Source: a virus. Taken from it: a stretch of DNA of 23,651 bases. Positions 1-6,372 of this stretch are shown here, piece after piece. Location of the stretch: IMG/VR virus record IMGVR_UViG_3300042516_003704, positions 1-23,651 of that record; one strand, 5' to 3'. The position numbers and the translations under genes are program-made. The notes below the pieces were generated by a model. The model was given only the letters and a program-made list of their open reading frames with translations, had not been told where the DNA came from and made no database searches. Position 1 is the stretch's first letter. Each line of letters opens with the position of its first letter.

Positions 1-894
1 TTCGATTGTTCCGGATTTAAAAGATTAATTATTGGTGGATTATACAAATCAAAATGGATGTCATATAAAGAACATTTACCGATGAAGAAAGCTATCAGTT
101 TCTTTATGGATTTAGATGATTTAGATGAAATTCCTCCATATACAGAATCAATAGCAATGGAATGTGGTTGGGTTTGGAAAATACCAATTCAAGATAGATT
201 TGGATGTGGGTATGTTTTCGATTCAGATTATATAACTGTTGAAGAAGCTAAAGAAGAAATAATTAAAAAATTCGGAAATGATATTAAGTGGGGAAAAGAA
301 TTTGACTTTGACGCAGGCATGTATGAAACTCCATGGGTAAAGAATTGTATTGCAATTGGTTTATCGTCTGGTTTTATTGAACCTTTAGAGGCCACATCAC
401 TGATGTTTCAAGTTATAGCACTTAATTCATACTTAGATGATAATTTAGGAGCTATTGCTAAAAATCAATTTTATATTGATCGATATAATGAAAGAATGCG
501 TTCTGTAAATGGAGAAAATATGGAATTTATTTATACTCATTATTTAACTCAAAGATCAACAAGTAAATTTTGGACTGAATTTAGGGACAAAAATAAAATG
601 CCGGAGCGTGTTAAAGAACTATTAGATGAATGTGAAGTAACAATGCCCGATGAGATGTTTTTAACATCAAGACGTAAATTATTAGCATATGGTATTCCAA
701 GTTGGTATTCAATTCTTGCTGGTTTAAAATTATTCAAACCTAAAATTGCAGTTGAATGTATAGAAGCTATATTGTCTGATATGCGACGAGAAGAAATGGA
801 GATTCATCGTAGTAAATTTAAAGTAAACATGTTATTAAATGAACATACATTTATAAAACATAGTGTATTCATTGAATATATGTTAGAGTTATAA
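1..894 (+). CDS. Flavin-dependent tryptophan halogenase-like protein (5' end missing)
   Basis: The reading frame is already open at base 1 and runs to 892-894, so only the last 297 residues of a family usually near 500 residues long are present. The ATG at base 58 is internal: the 19 codons before it read DCSGFKRLIIGG, a stretch typical of the family. Other family hallmarks are WVWKIPIQDRFGCGYVF (about bases 169-216) and GLSSGFIEPLEATSL (about 358-402). The Glu of PLEA (bases 388-390) matches the conserved Glu near the chlorination site of PrnA and RebH, where Ser follows; here it is Ala. The FAD-binding GxGxxG and the catalytic Lys lie upstream of the window. Family members halogenate tryptophan or other aromatic compounds using FADH2; the substrate here is unknown. 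Halogenase genes are known from cyanophages. The gene ends with three in-frame stops in a row (TAA TAG TAA). Confidence 0.88.
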   Translation, partial: FDCSGFKRLIIGGLYKSKWMSYKEHLPMKKAISFFMDLDDLDEIPPYTESIAMECGWVWKIPIQDRFGCGYVFDSDYITVEEAKEEIIKKFGNDIKWGKEFDFDAGMYETPWVKNCIAIGLSSGFIEPLEATSLMFQVIALNSYLDDNLGAIAKNQFYIDRYNERMRSVNGENMEFIYTHYLTQRSTSKFWTEFRDKNKMPERVKELLDECEVTMPDEMFLTSRRKLLAYGIPSWYSILAGLKLFKPKIAVECIEAILSDMRREEMEIHRSKFKVNMLLNEHTFIKHSVFIEYMLEL

Positions 895-909
895 TAGTAA
901 ATAAAAGTT

Positions 910-1248
910 ATGATTTATCCAATTATTTTTGTTATTTATATTTCCTTATTATATTTTATTATTGGTTATGATAGAATATTGAATCGGTACCAAATGTATT
1001 TTGATAAAAAATACTGGACTGATTACAATACGATTGAAGCCGCTGCTTGGATGGCAAAAGCAATTATCATTATACCCGGATTAATATTTGGTATTGAATT
1101 ATGGTATATGCATTTTTTAACATTAGCAACATCATCAGCATTAATTTGGGCATCAATGAGAAAATCATTACCAACATTAATTTTATTTAATACAATATGG
1201 ATTTGTGTTTCATTAACAATTATTATTAAACACCTATATGGAGAATAG
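910..1248 (+). CDS. Small multi-pass membrane protein, unknown function
   Basis: This 112-residue protein is strongly hydrophobic. Likely membrane segments are residues 3-20, 44-63, 64-83 and 87-107, with a polar, aromatic-rich loop at 21-42 (DRILNRYQMYFDKKYWTDYN). I recognise no catalytic motif and no clear family. It sits 15 bases after the halogenase stop, and its 3' end overlaps the dioxygenase start by 11 bases, so the three genes are probably translated from one message. The neighbours suggest a link to the halogenase/dioxygenase chemistry, for example anchoring it at the membrane or moving a substrate, but that is inference only. No Shine-Dalgarno sequence is visible. Confidence 0.7.
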   Translation: MIYPIIFVIYISLLYFIIGYDRILNRYQMYFDKKYWTDYNTIEAAAWMAKAIIIIPGLIFGIELWYMHFLTLATSSALIWASMRKSLPTLILFNTIWICVSLTIIIKHLYGE

Positions 1249-1822
1249 ATTAATATTTCCCAGAGATCAATCAATTGATCAAACAATGCCTTATATTTTT
1301 GAAAATGTGTTTAATGAAGAAGAATTAGAATGGATCAATAATTTACAAGAATTATATCCATTTCAAGAAGCAACAATTATTGGAAATAATAATGATAATA
1401 TTCGTAAATCTAAAATAAAATGGTTACATAATGATGAAAGATCATTTTGGGTATATGAAAAAATATGCAAATTAGCTATGGAAGCTAATAATGAAATGTG
1501 GAAATTTCATCTACATTCAGTAATAGATGCTATCCAATATACTGTTTACTATGAAGGTGGTGGTCATTATGATTGGCACGTTGATATAGGACCTAGCAGT
1601 ATTAGTGACAGAAAAATCAGTTGCTCAGTTCAATTATCCGATCCAAACAAATATGAAGGAGGCGATTTAGAAATTTGGTCCGGTGGAACTTTTAAAACAA
1701 TTGAACGAAAACAAGGATGTGCAATTTTCTTTCCATCATTCTTAATGCATCGAGTAACTCCAATAACTAAAGGTATTCGTAAAAGTTTAGTTTTATGGAT
1801 GGGTGGAGATTCTTATAAATAA
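1238..1822 (+). CDS. 2-oxoglutarate/Fe(II)-dependent dioxygenase (PKHD-type hydroxylase-like)
   Basis: This 194-residue protein has the complete metal and cosubstrate site of the superfamily. The HxD pair is H114 and D116 in HYDWHVDIG, the distal His is H171 in FLMHRVTP, and the 2-oxoglutarate-binding Arg is R181 ten residues later in RKSLVLW. The GGDLEIW and GCAIFFPS strands on either side fit the double-stranded beta-helix fold of prolyl-4-hydroxylase/PKHD enzymes. Such enzymes hydroxylate a protein or small molecule using O2 and 2-oxoglutarate; the substrate cannot be read from sequence. The start overlaps the membrane-protein gene by 11 bases. A second ATG 16 codons downstream (1286) is possible, but the first keeps the tight operon spacing. 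Related oxygenases are common in T4-like marine phages. Confidence 0.88.
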   Translation: MENRLIFPRDQSIDQTMPYIFENVFNEEELEWINNLQELYPFQEATIIGNNNDNIRKSKIKWLHNDERSFWVYEKICKLAMEANNEMWKFHLHSVIDAIQYTVYYEGGGHYDWHVDIGPSSISDRKISCSVQLSDPNKYEGGDLEIWSGGTFKTIERKQGCAIFFPSFLMHRVTPITKGIRKSLVLWMGGDSYK

Positions 1823-1835
1823 TCTTAAATTATTA

Positions 1836-1848
1836 TATATTTATATAC
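1836..1848 (+). promoter_or_regulatory. Putative late promoter (TATATTTATATAC)
   Basis: The core TATTTATA at 1838-1845 lies 26 bases before the ATG at 1872, just after the dioxygenase stop. The full 13-base string recurs exactly at 5278-5290, ahead of another transcription unit. Its role as a promoter is inferred from repeated position. A T4-style TATAAATA also occurs at 1814-1821, overlapping the upstream stop codon. Confidence 0.45.
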
Positions 1849-1871
1849 AAAAACATAAAATAAAGGTAAAA

Positions 1872-2351
1872 ATGAAAAATCAATCATTAAAATTATTTGA
1901 ATTATTAAATTTAGAAGCTGAATTAGCAGGTGCTACAAATAATCAAACCGGTGAAAAAATTATCGAAGGTTTACTAAACCAAAAATTACCAGTAGTAACT
2001 AAATACTATTTAAATACTTTAGTAGAATCATTATCAGCAGAAAAGAAAACAATCGATGCTTTACGTGATGAATTAATTAAAAAACACGGTACTGAAGATG
2101 CAAATGGTAATGTAGGTATTTCAATGGTTATCGAAACTGAAAACGTTGACGATAAAGGTGAACCAATTAAAGACATTAACCCAGCATATATTGCTTTTAA
2201 TGATGAATATGGTGAATTATTAAATCAAGAAAAAGAAATTAAATTACCAGAAATTAAATTATCTGATTTAGATAAAATCGAAACTAAAGATAATTATGTT
2301 TTAGTATTTAAGCATCTAATTGAAAAACCATCAGTTGAAGAAGTAAAATAA
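1872..2351 (+). CDS. Hypothetical phage protein, 159 residues
   Basis: I chose the ATG at 1872 (MKNQSLKLFELLNLEAEL) over an in-frame ATG at 1803. The earlier start would lie inside the dioxygenase gene and upstream of the putative promoter at 1836-1848, and it would add a lysine/isoleucine-rich leader unlike the rest. The protein is acidic and mainly helical in its first 85 residues (LNTLVESLSAEKKTIDALRDELIKKHG), then mixed alpha/beta. It resembles hypothetical proteins common near tail genes of phages, but I cannot assign a function. The stop TAA shares its last base with the ATG of the next gene, implying translational coupling. Confidence 0.72.
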   Translation: MKNQSLKLFELLNLEAELAGATNNQTGEKIIEGLLNQKLPVVTKYYLNTLVESLSAEKKTIDALRDELIKKHGTEDANGNVGISMVIETENVDDKGEPIKDINPAYIAFNDEYGELLNQEKEIKLPEIKLSDLDKIETKDNYVLVFKHLIEKPSVEEVK

Positions 2352-2578
2352 TGAATAAATTTGTAGAAATTGCTAAATCATGGATTATAGGATTTAATCC
2401 AACAAAAGAACAACAACAAAAAGCAGATCAGCGTATTGCTATATGTAATGATTGTCCTTTTATTAAACACAATGATATAGGTGATTTTTATTATTGTGGA
2501 AAATGTGGATGTCCATTAAAAGGTAAAGTATATTCACCAGTAGAAAAATCATGTCCAATGGGTTATTGGCCTGTATAA
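2351..2578 (+). CDS. Small Cys-rich zinc-ribbon-like protein
   Basis: This 75-residue protein has Cys at 32, 35, 49, 52, 54 and 68. They are arranged as CNDC, then CGKCGC, then a late CP followed by GYWPV. Two CxxC pairs suggest a zinc ribbon, with two further Cys available. An N-terminal helix (EIAKSWIIGFNPTKEQQQKADQRIAIC) precedes it. I know this pattern as a recurrent small phage protein of unknown role; a DNA-, RNA- or protein-binding adaptor is plausible. The start codon overlaps the previous stop by one base (TAATG). Confidence 0.72.
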   Translation: MNKFVEIAKSWIIGFNPTKEQQQKADQRIAICNDCPFIKHNDIGDFYYCGKCGCPLKGKVYSPVEKSCPMGYWPV

Positions 2579-2587
2579 AATAAAATT

Positions 2588-2854
2588 ATGATCAAAGCAA
2601 CAAAAATAACAGACGAAGAATTAGCAGAAGTAAAACAATTACAACAAGATTTTCAATTAATAACATATCAAATTGGAGAATTAGCAGTAGTTGAACATAA
2701 TCTTCAAAACCAAATTAATAATGTTAAAACAGAATTAAATAATTTTTATTCGAGTTTAAAAACCCTTCAAGATAAAGAAAAAGATTTAATAGATAAATTA
2801 AATCAAACTTATCCAAATGTAAATATTAATTTCGAAACAGGTGAACTTTTATAG
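2588..2854 (+). CDS. Small coiled-coil protein, unknown function
   Basis: The 88-residue product is nearly all helix-forming and rich in Glu, Lys, Gln, Leu and Asn. Heptad-like hydrophobic spacing from about residue 10 to 75 (LQQDFQLITYQIGELAVVEH, LQNQINNVKTEL, LKTLQDKEKDLIDKL) points to a long coiled coil. It ends with a short non-helical tail, VNINFETGELL. It lies 9 bases after the zinc-ribbon gene and is the last gene before a terminator. No family is recognised. A structural or scaffold role is possible given the sheath gene just downstream. Confidence 0.65.
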   Translation: MIKATKITDEELAEVKQLQQDFQLITYQIGELAVVEHNLQNQINNVKTELNNFYSSLKTLQDKEKDLIDKLNQTYPNVNINFETGELL

Positions 2855-2868
2855 TTCACCTTTCGTTT
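2839..2868 (+). terminator. Intrinsic terminator overlapping the stop codon
   Basis: An 8-bp perfect stem, AGGTGAAC (2839-2846) with GTTCACCT (2854-2861), encloses the 7-base loop TTTTATA and is followed by TTTCGTTTT. The TAG stop of the coiled-coil gene (2852-2854) lies at the loop/stem edge, so coding sequence forms the left arm. Confidence 0.75.
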
Positions 2869-2882
2869 TATAATATCTATTA

Positions 2883-2895
2883 TATATTTATTATA
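2883..2895 (+). promoter_or_regulatory. Putative late promoter of the sheath gene
   Basis: TATATTTATTATA lies 14 bases after a terminator and 31 bases before the sheath ATG. It matches TATTTATA in seven of eight core positions and occupies the same place as the other motif copies. Confidence 0.45.
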
Positions 2896-2926
2896 GAAAT
2901 ACCCAAATTATAATCATTAAATAACA

Positions 2927-4681
2927 ATGGCAGAAAAAATTATATCACCTAATGTTTTTGTTCGCGAAAGTGATAAATCATTAGTTACAAGAGGACCTGT
3001 TACTACTGGAGCTGCAATCGTTGGACCAACGGTTAAAGGTCGTCCATTAGTTCCTACAGTAGTTACTTCATATTCAGAATATCAATCACAATTTGGCGAA
3101 ACTTTTAAATCAGGTAGCCAATACTTTGAATATTTTACTTCATTAGCAGCTAAAGAATACTTTTCAGGTGGTGGTACATCATTACTTGTAACTCGTATTA
3201 TTTCATCATCTGCTTATAATACATACGCTCAGGCATATGTTAACGTATCTGGTTCAACTTTATCAACAGCTAATTCATCTTCATTTACTTTAGAAGTTAG
3301 AGATTATGGTAATGTTGCTAATAATACGTCTTCAATTTCATCAGCAGGTGCTTTAGATTCAGGATCAGCTGATAATATTCGTTGGGAAATATCAAATGTT
3401 GATTACTCAAAAGGTACATTTGCTGTAGTAGTACGTAGAGGTGATGATACAACTGCAACTAAAAATATTTTAGAAACATGGACTAATTTATCATTAGATC
3501 CACAACAACCAAACTTTATTTCTCGCCAAATTGGTGATGAAAAACCAGTATATGTAGCCGCAGTTGGTGCTGAATCAGCTTACGTACAATTAACTGGATC
3601 GTTTGCAGGTAGTTCTCAATATATTCGTGTTGCTTCTATTTCAACGCCACATATTGATTCATTCGATAATGAAGGTAATTTTAAAGCTCAATATTCATCA
3701 TCATTACCTGCTCTTGGATCTGGTTCATTCGGAGGAACATTTACAGGTGGCGTTGCTGCAACTACTTTAGGTGGTGCTGCTTTCTTTGATGCTATTTCAC
3801 CTTCATCAACAAATTCTCAAGGATTTACTGATGTAGATTATACAAAAGCATTATCATTACTTACAAATAAAGACGAATACGATTTTAATTTATTATTAAC
3901 TCCAGGTATGTTCTTAGGAGCTAATGCTTCAATTTCAGATGATGATGCAATTTCAACAGTAGAATCTCGTGGTGATGCATTTGCAATTGTAGATTTAGTT
4001 GCTTATGGTGATACTAAAGCAAATGCTGTATCAGCTGCTGCTGGTTCAACTTCAAATTATGGTGCTGGATATTGGCCATGGGTTCAAACATTTAGTGCTA
4101 ATTTAGGTCGTCCAGTATGGGTTCCACCATCCGTAGTAATGGCTGGTGTTTATTCATTTAATGATCAAGTAGGTGCTGAATGGTTTGCTCCTGCAGGTTT
4201 AAATCGTGGAGGAATTGGTTCAGTAATTCGTGCAGAAAAGAAATTATCTGCTGATGATCGCGATACTTTATATGAAGCAAATGTTAATCCATTAGCTACA
4301 TTCCCAGGAGAAGGAGTAGTTGCATTTGGTCAGAAAACATTCCAAAAACGTGCTACTTCATTAGATCGTATTAATGTTCGTCGTTTATTGATTAACTTGA
4401 AACGTTACGTTTCTTCAGTTTCTCGTCAATTAGTATTTGAACAAAACTCAACAGTAACACGTAATCGTTTCTTAGCAACAGTTAATCCATATATGGAATC
4501 AGTTGTTTCACAACAAGGATTATTTGCTTACAAAGTAGTAATGGACGAAACAAACAATACAGCAGATGTAATTGATCGTAACCAATTAATTGGTCAGATC
4601 TATGTTCAACCTACTAAAACTGCTGAATTTATTATCTTGGATTTCACACTTCAGCCAACTGGAGCTACTTTCCCAGCATAA
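2927..4681 (+). CDS. 18: Tail sheath protein (gp18-like)
   Basis: This 584-residue protein forms the contractile outer sheath of the tail. The N-terminus (EKIISPNVFVRESDKSLVTR) and the C-terminal third match contractile sheath proteins: NPLATFPGEGVVAFGQKT near residue 455, INVRRLLINLKRYV near 482, then NRFLATVNPYMESVVSQQG and a final LDFTLQPTG strand. The C-terminal part is what links neighbouring sheath subunits in known structures. The middle is Ser/Thr/Ala-rich and variable, as expected for outward domains. T4 gp18 is 659 residues, so this one is somewhat shorter. It follows a terminator and promoter-like motif, is followed directly by the tube gene as in T4, and ends in tandem TAA TAA stops. 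Confidence 0.95.
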   Translation: MAEKIISPNVFVRESDKSLVTRGPVTTGAAIVGPTVKGRPLVPTVVTSYSEYQSQFGETFKSGSQYFEYFTSLAAKEYFSGGGTSLLVTRIISSSAYNTYAQAYVNVSGSTLSTANSSSFTLEVRDYGNVANNTSSISSAGALDSGSADNIRWEISNVDYSKGTFAVVVRRGDDTTATKNILETWTNLSLDPQQPNFISRQIGDEKPVYVAAVGAESAYVQLTGSFAGSSQYIRVASISTPHIDSFDNEGNFKAQYSSSLPALGSGSFGGTFTGGVAATTLGGAAFFDAISPSSTNSQGFTDVDYTKALSLLTNKDEYDFNLLLTPGMFLGANASISDDDAISTVESRGDAFAIVDLVAYGDTKANAVSAAAGSTSNYGAGYWPWVQTFSANLGRPVWVPPSVVMAGVYSFNDQVGAEWFAPAGLNRGGIGSVIRAEKKLSADDRDTLYEANVNPLATFPGEGVVAFGQKTFQKRATSLDRINVRRLLINLKRYVSSVSRQLVFEQNSTVTRNRFLATVNPYMESVVSQQGLFAYKVVMDETNNTADVIDRNQLIGQIYVQPTKTAEFIILDFTLQPTGATFPA

Positions 4682-4701
4682 TAAGAAATTTAAAAATTAG
4701 A

Positions 4702-4709
4702 TATTTATA
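4702..4709 (+). promoter_or_regulatory. Putative late promoter of the tube gene
   Basis: An exact TATTTATA core within ATATTTATAATA lies 19 bases before the gp19 ATG, between the sheath and tube genes. There is no terminator between those genes, so this would add extra transcripts for the tube. Confidence 0.42.
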
Positions 4710-4728
4710 ATAAACAAGAATATAAAAA

Positions 4729-5217
4729 ATGGCAGTATTAGACGCAAATGAAATTATGTTTACCGCTTTTGAACCTAAGGTTCAAAACCGGTTCATAATG
4801 TATATAGACGGTATTCCCGCTTATTTGATCAAAAAAGCTTCATCACCATCATTTGAAGCTGGAGAAATCATATTAGATCATATCAACACTTACCGTAAAA
4901 TTAAAGGTAAAGTAAAATGGAATGATTTAAGTTTAGATCTTTATGATCCAATCGCTCCATCAGGTGCTCAAGCCGTAATGGAATGGGCTCGTTTGGCTCA
5001 CGAATCAGTAACAGGACGTGATGGTTATTCAGATTTCTACAAGAAAGATATCGTATTAAACGTATTAGGACCGGTAGGTGATGTAGTATCTGAATGGATT
5101 GTTAAAGGTGCTTATGTTAAAACTGCTACTTTTGGTGATTATGATTGGTCACAAGGTGAAGCTGCTGCCACTATCTCCTTAACAGTTGCAATGGATTATT
5201 GCGTATTGAATTACTAA
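4729..5217 (+). CDS. 19: Tail tube protein (gp19-like)
   Basis: At 162 residues it is almost the length of T4 gp19 (163). It forms the inner tube through which DNA passes. Family features include the N-terminal FEPKVQNRFIMYIDGIPAYL strand pair, LDHINTYRKIKGKVKWND, the LYDPIAPSGAQAVMEW helix region and the C-terminal FGDYDWSQGEAAATISLT. Position directly after the sheath is the conserved order. The coding sequence carries a strong palindrome at codons 13-20 (see the separate entry), and the gene ends in a strong terminator. Confidence 0.95.
   Translation: MAVLDANEIMFTAFEPKVQNRFIMYIDGIPAYLIKKASSPSFEAGEIILDHINTYRKIKGKVKWNDLSLDLYDPIAPSGAQAVMEWARLAHESVTGRDGYSDFYKKDIVLNVLGPVGDVVSEWIVKGAYVKTATFGDYDWSQGEAAATISLTVAMDYCVLNY
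4767..4787. repeat. Perfect 21-bp palindrome inside the tube gene
   Basis: TTTTGAACCT (4767-4776) and AGGTTCAAAA (4778-4787) are exact reverse complements around a single A. As RNA this is a 9-bp stem with a TAA loop. A further GGTTC follows at 4790-4794. It begins 38 bases into the coding sequence. Function is unknown. Confidence 0.6.
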
Positions 5218-5237
5218 AATTTGATTGTGAATAGTAT

Positions 5238-5275
5238 AAAAACCTCTCGGCATATTGTCGAGGGGTTTTTTCTTT
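5238..5275 (+). terminator. Strong intrinsic terminator after the tube gene
   Basis: AAACCTCTCG pairs with CGAGGGGTTT (one G:T pair) around GCATATTGT-type loop bases, followed by a T-rich run ending near 5276. It starts about 20 bases after the gp19 stop and is one of the most GC-rich spots in the intergenic DNA. Confidence 0.85.
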
Positions 5276-5277
5276 TA

Positions 5278-5290
5278 TATATTTATATAC
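5278..5290 (+). promoter_or_regulatory. Putative late promoter of the chaperone gene
   Basis: TATATTTATATAC, identical over 13 bases to the copy at 1836-1848, lies directly behind the terminator and 18 bases before the ATG at 5309. Confidence 0.5.
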
Positions 5291-5308
5291 GCACAATAAA
5301 ACTGTTAT

Positions 5309-6073
5309 ATGGAATCAAAATTCAAATTACCTACTGAAACAATCACTTTACCTTCAAAAGGTTTATTATATCCAAAAGATAATCCATTATCTTCAGGCGA
5401 AATTGAAATGTCTTATATGACTGCGAAACATGAAGATATTTTAACTAATGCTAATTATATTAAAAATGGAACAGCAATCGATAAATTATTAGAAGCATTA
5501 GTTGTTTCTCCAATCAGCTTTAATGATTTAATTATTGGTGATAAAAATGCTATCCTAATTGCAGCACGTATTTTAGGATATGGTAAAGATTATCCTATTC
5601 AATTTTTTAATGAAGCTACTAGACAACAAGAAGAATATACAGTAGATTTAACTTTATTAAAAGAAAAAGAAGTAGATGAATTATTATTTACATCTGGTAA
5701 AAATGAATTTACTTATGAATTACCTCAATCAAAAAATACTATTACTTTTAAATTATTAGATGGAAGTGATGAAAAAAAGATTGATCAAGAACTAAAAGGA
5801 TTAAAAAAATTATATCCAAATGATTCATTTGAATTAACTACTCGTTTGAAATTCATGATAACATCAGTTGAGGGTACGCGCGAGGCTAAAGATATACGTG
5901 AATTCGTCGACAAATATCTTACTGCGCAAGATTCACGTGCTTTACGCGATTATTATAACCAAGTAATGCCGGATGTTGATATGAAAATTGATATCGAAAA
6001 AGATGGATACACACAGGAGGGTGTAATGGTTCCTATCGGACTAAACTTTTTTTGGCCTGACGCTGGAGTATAG
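5309..6073 (+). CDS. 26: gp26-like baseplate/tail assembly chaperone, unshifted frame
   Basis: The 254-residue zero-frame product has an N-terminus (ETITLPSKGLLYP, then IEMSYMTAKHEDILTN) of the kind I associate with the T4 gp26 baseplate protein family. It continues with GDKNAILIAARILGYGKDY and a C-terminal helical part (TRLKFMITSVEGT). It lies exactly between the tube and tape-measure genes, where many tailed phages encode the G/GT tail assembly chaperone pair. The last codons read AAC TTT TTT TGG and the frame stops at 6071-6073. A second open frame continues for 97 codons past this run of T, so part of the ribosomes probably shift to make a longer protein of about 341-342 residues. The gp26 family name is from memory of motifs and is less certain than the chaperone position. 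Confidence 0.8.
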   Translation: MESKFKLPTETITLPSKGLLYPKDNPLSSGEIEMSYMTAKHEDILTNANYIKNGTAIDKLLEALVVSPISFNDLIIGDKNAILIAARILGYGKDYPIQFFNEATRQQEEYTVDLTLLKEKEVDELLFTSGKNEFTYELPQSKNTITFKLLDGSDEKKIDQELKGLKKLYPNDSFELTTRLKFMITSVEGTREAKDIREFVDKYLTAQDSRALRDYYNQVMPDVDMKIDIEKDGYTQEGVMVPIGLNFFWPDAGV

Positions 6074-6335
6074 AAGTTATTTATTCTCACAAATACATGA
6101 AATAGTATTTCATGGTAATGGAGGATATGATTGGCAAACAGTTTATGATATGCCTATATGGCTTCGTAAATTTACATTTCATAAATTAAAAGAGCATTAC
6201 GATAAAGAAAAAGAAGAATATGAAAAACAACAAAACCAATTAACAAATAAATCTACTTCAAAAGATATCGCTCGTCCAAACATAGTTCCTAAAAATAATA
6301 CACCTACATATTCATATAAAGCACCTAAAAAATAG
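6045..6335 (+). CDS. C-terminal extension of the gp26-like chaperone, reached by frameshift
   Basis: This frame opens right after a TAA at 6042-6044 and reads TFFGLTLEYRSYLFSQIHE, then IVFHGNGGYDWQTVYDMPIW and LRKFTFHKLKEHYDKEKEEY, ending in a Lys/Asn-rich tail. The first ATG is only at 6150, in the middle of what looks like one continuous domain, and there is no ATG, GTG or TTG before it. The stretch is therefore best explained as an extension of the upstream gene through a -2 or +1 shift at TTTTTTT (6047-6053). If only the ATG at 6150 were used, the product would be a 61-residue protein lacking the conserved-looking first half. This matches the GT arm of tail chaperones that recruit the tape measure. 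The stop TAG overlaps a terminator. Confidence 0.72.
   Translation, partial: TFFGLTLEYRSYLFSQIHEIVFHGNGGYDWQTVYDMPIWLRKFTFHKLKEHYDKEKEEYEKQQNQLTNKSTSKDIARPNIVPKNNTPTYSYKAPKK
6047..6054 (+). other. Probable programmed frameshift site (T7G)
   Basis: The zero frame reads AAC UUU UUU UGG. A tRNA-Phe on UUU can slip +1 or -2 within the U run and still pair perfectly, entering the frame that reads UUU GGC CUG. A -1 shift would meet UGA at 6058-6060 and is excluded. T7G is the slippery sequence known for the phage P2 tail chaperone pair, where the shift is -1. Confidence 0.65.
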
Positions 6336-6344
6336 GTGCTTTTT
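6318..6344 (+). terminator. Intrinsic terminator overlapping the stop codon
   Basis: AAAGCACCTA (6318-6327) pairs perfectly over 10 bp with TAGGTGCTTT (6333-6342), loop AAAAA, then TT. The stop TAG (6333-6335) is in the right arm. The flanking A and T runs could make it work in both directions. Confidence 0.8.
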
Positions 6345-6356
6345 ATATTTATATTA
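6344..6356 (+). promoter_or_regulatory. Putative late promoter of the tape-measure gene
   Basis: TATATTTATATTA, with an exact TATTTATA core at 6346-6353, begins on the last T of the preceding terminator and ends 16 bases before the ATG at 6373. Confidence 0.5.
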
Positions 6357-6372
6357 TATCATAATGTAGTAT

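Noticed and set aside
1023-1286. An 87-codon open frame on the minus strand
   Set aside because: It is antisense to the membrane-protein gene and the dioxygenase start; no supporting motif or promoter was seen.
1814-1821. A T4-type late promoter TATAAATA in sense orientation
   Set aside because: A single exact copy overlapping a stop codon, 50 bases from the next ATG. In this AT-rich DNA it is likely chance, and the TATTTATA form is the one that recurs.
1803-1871. An N-terminal extension of the 159-residue gene from the ATG at 1803
   Set aside because: It would overlap the dioxygenase gene by 20 bases and read through the promoter-like motif. The ATG at 1872 fits better.
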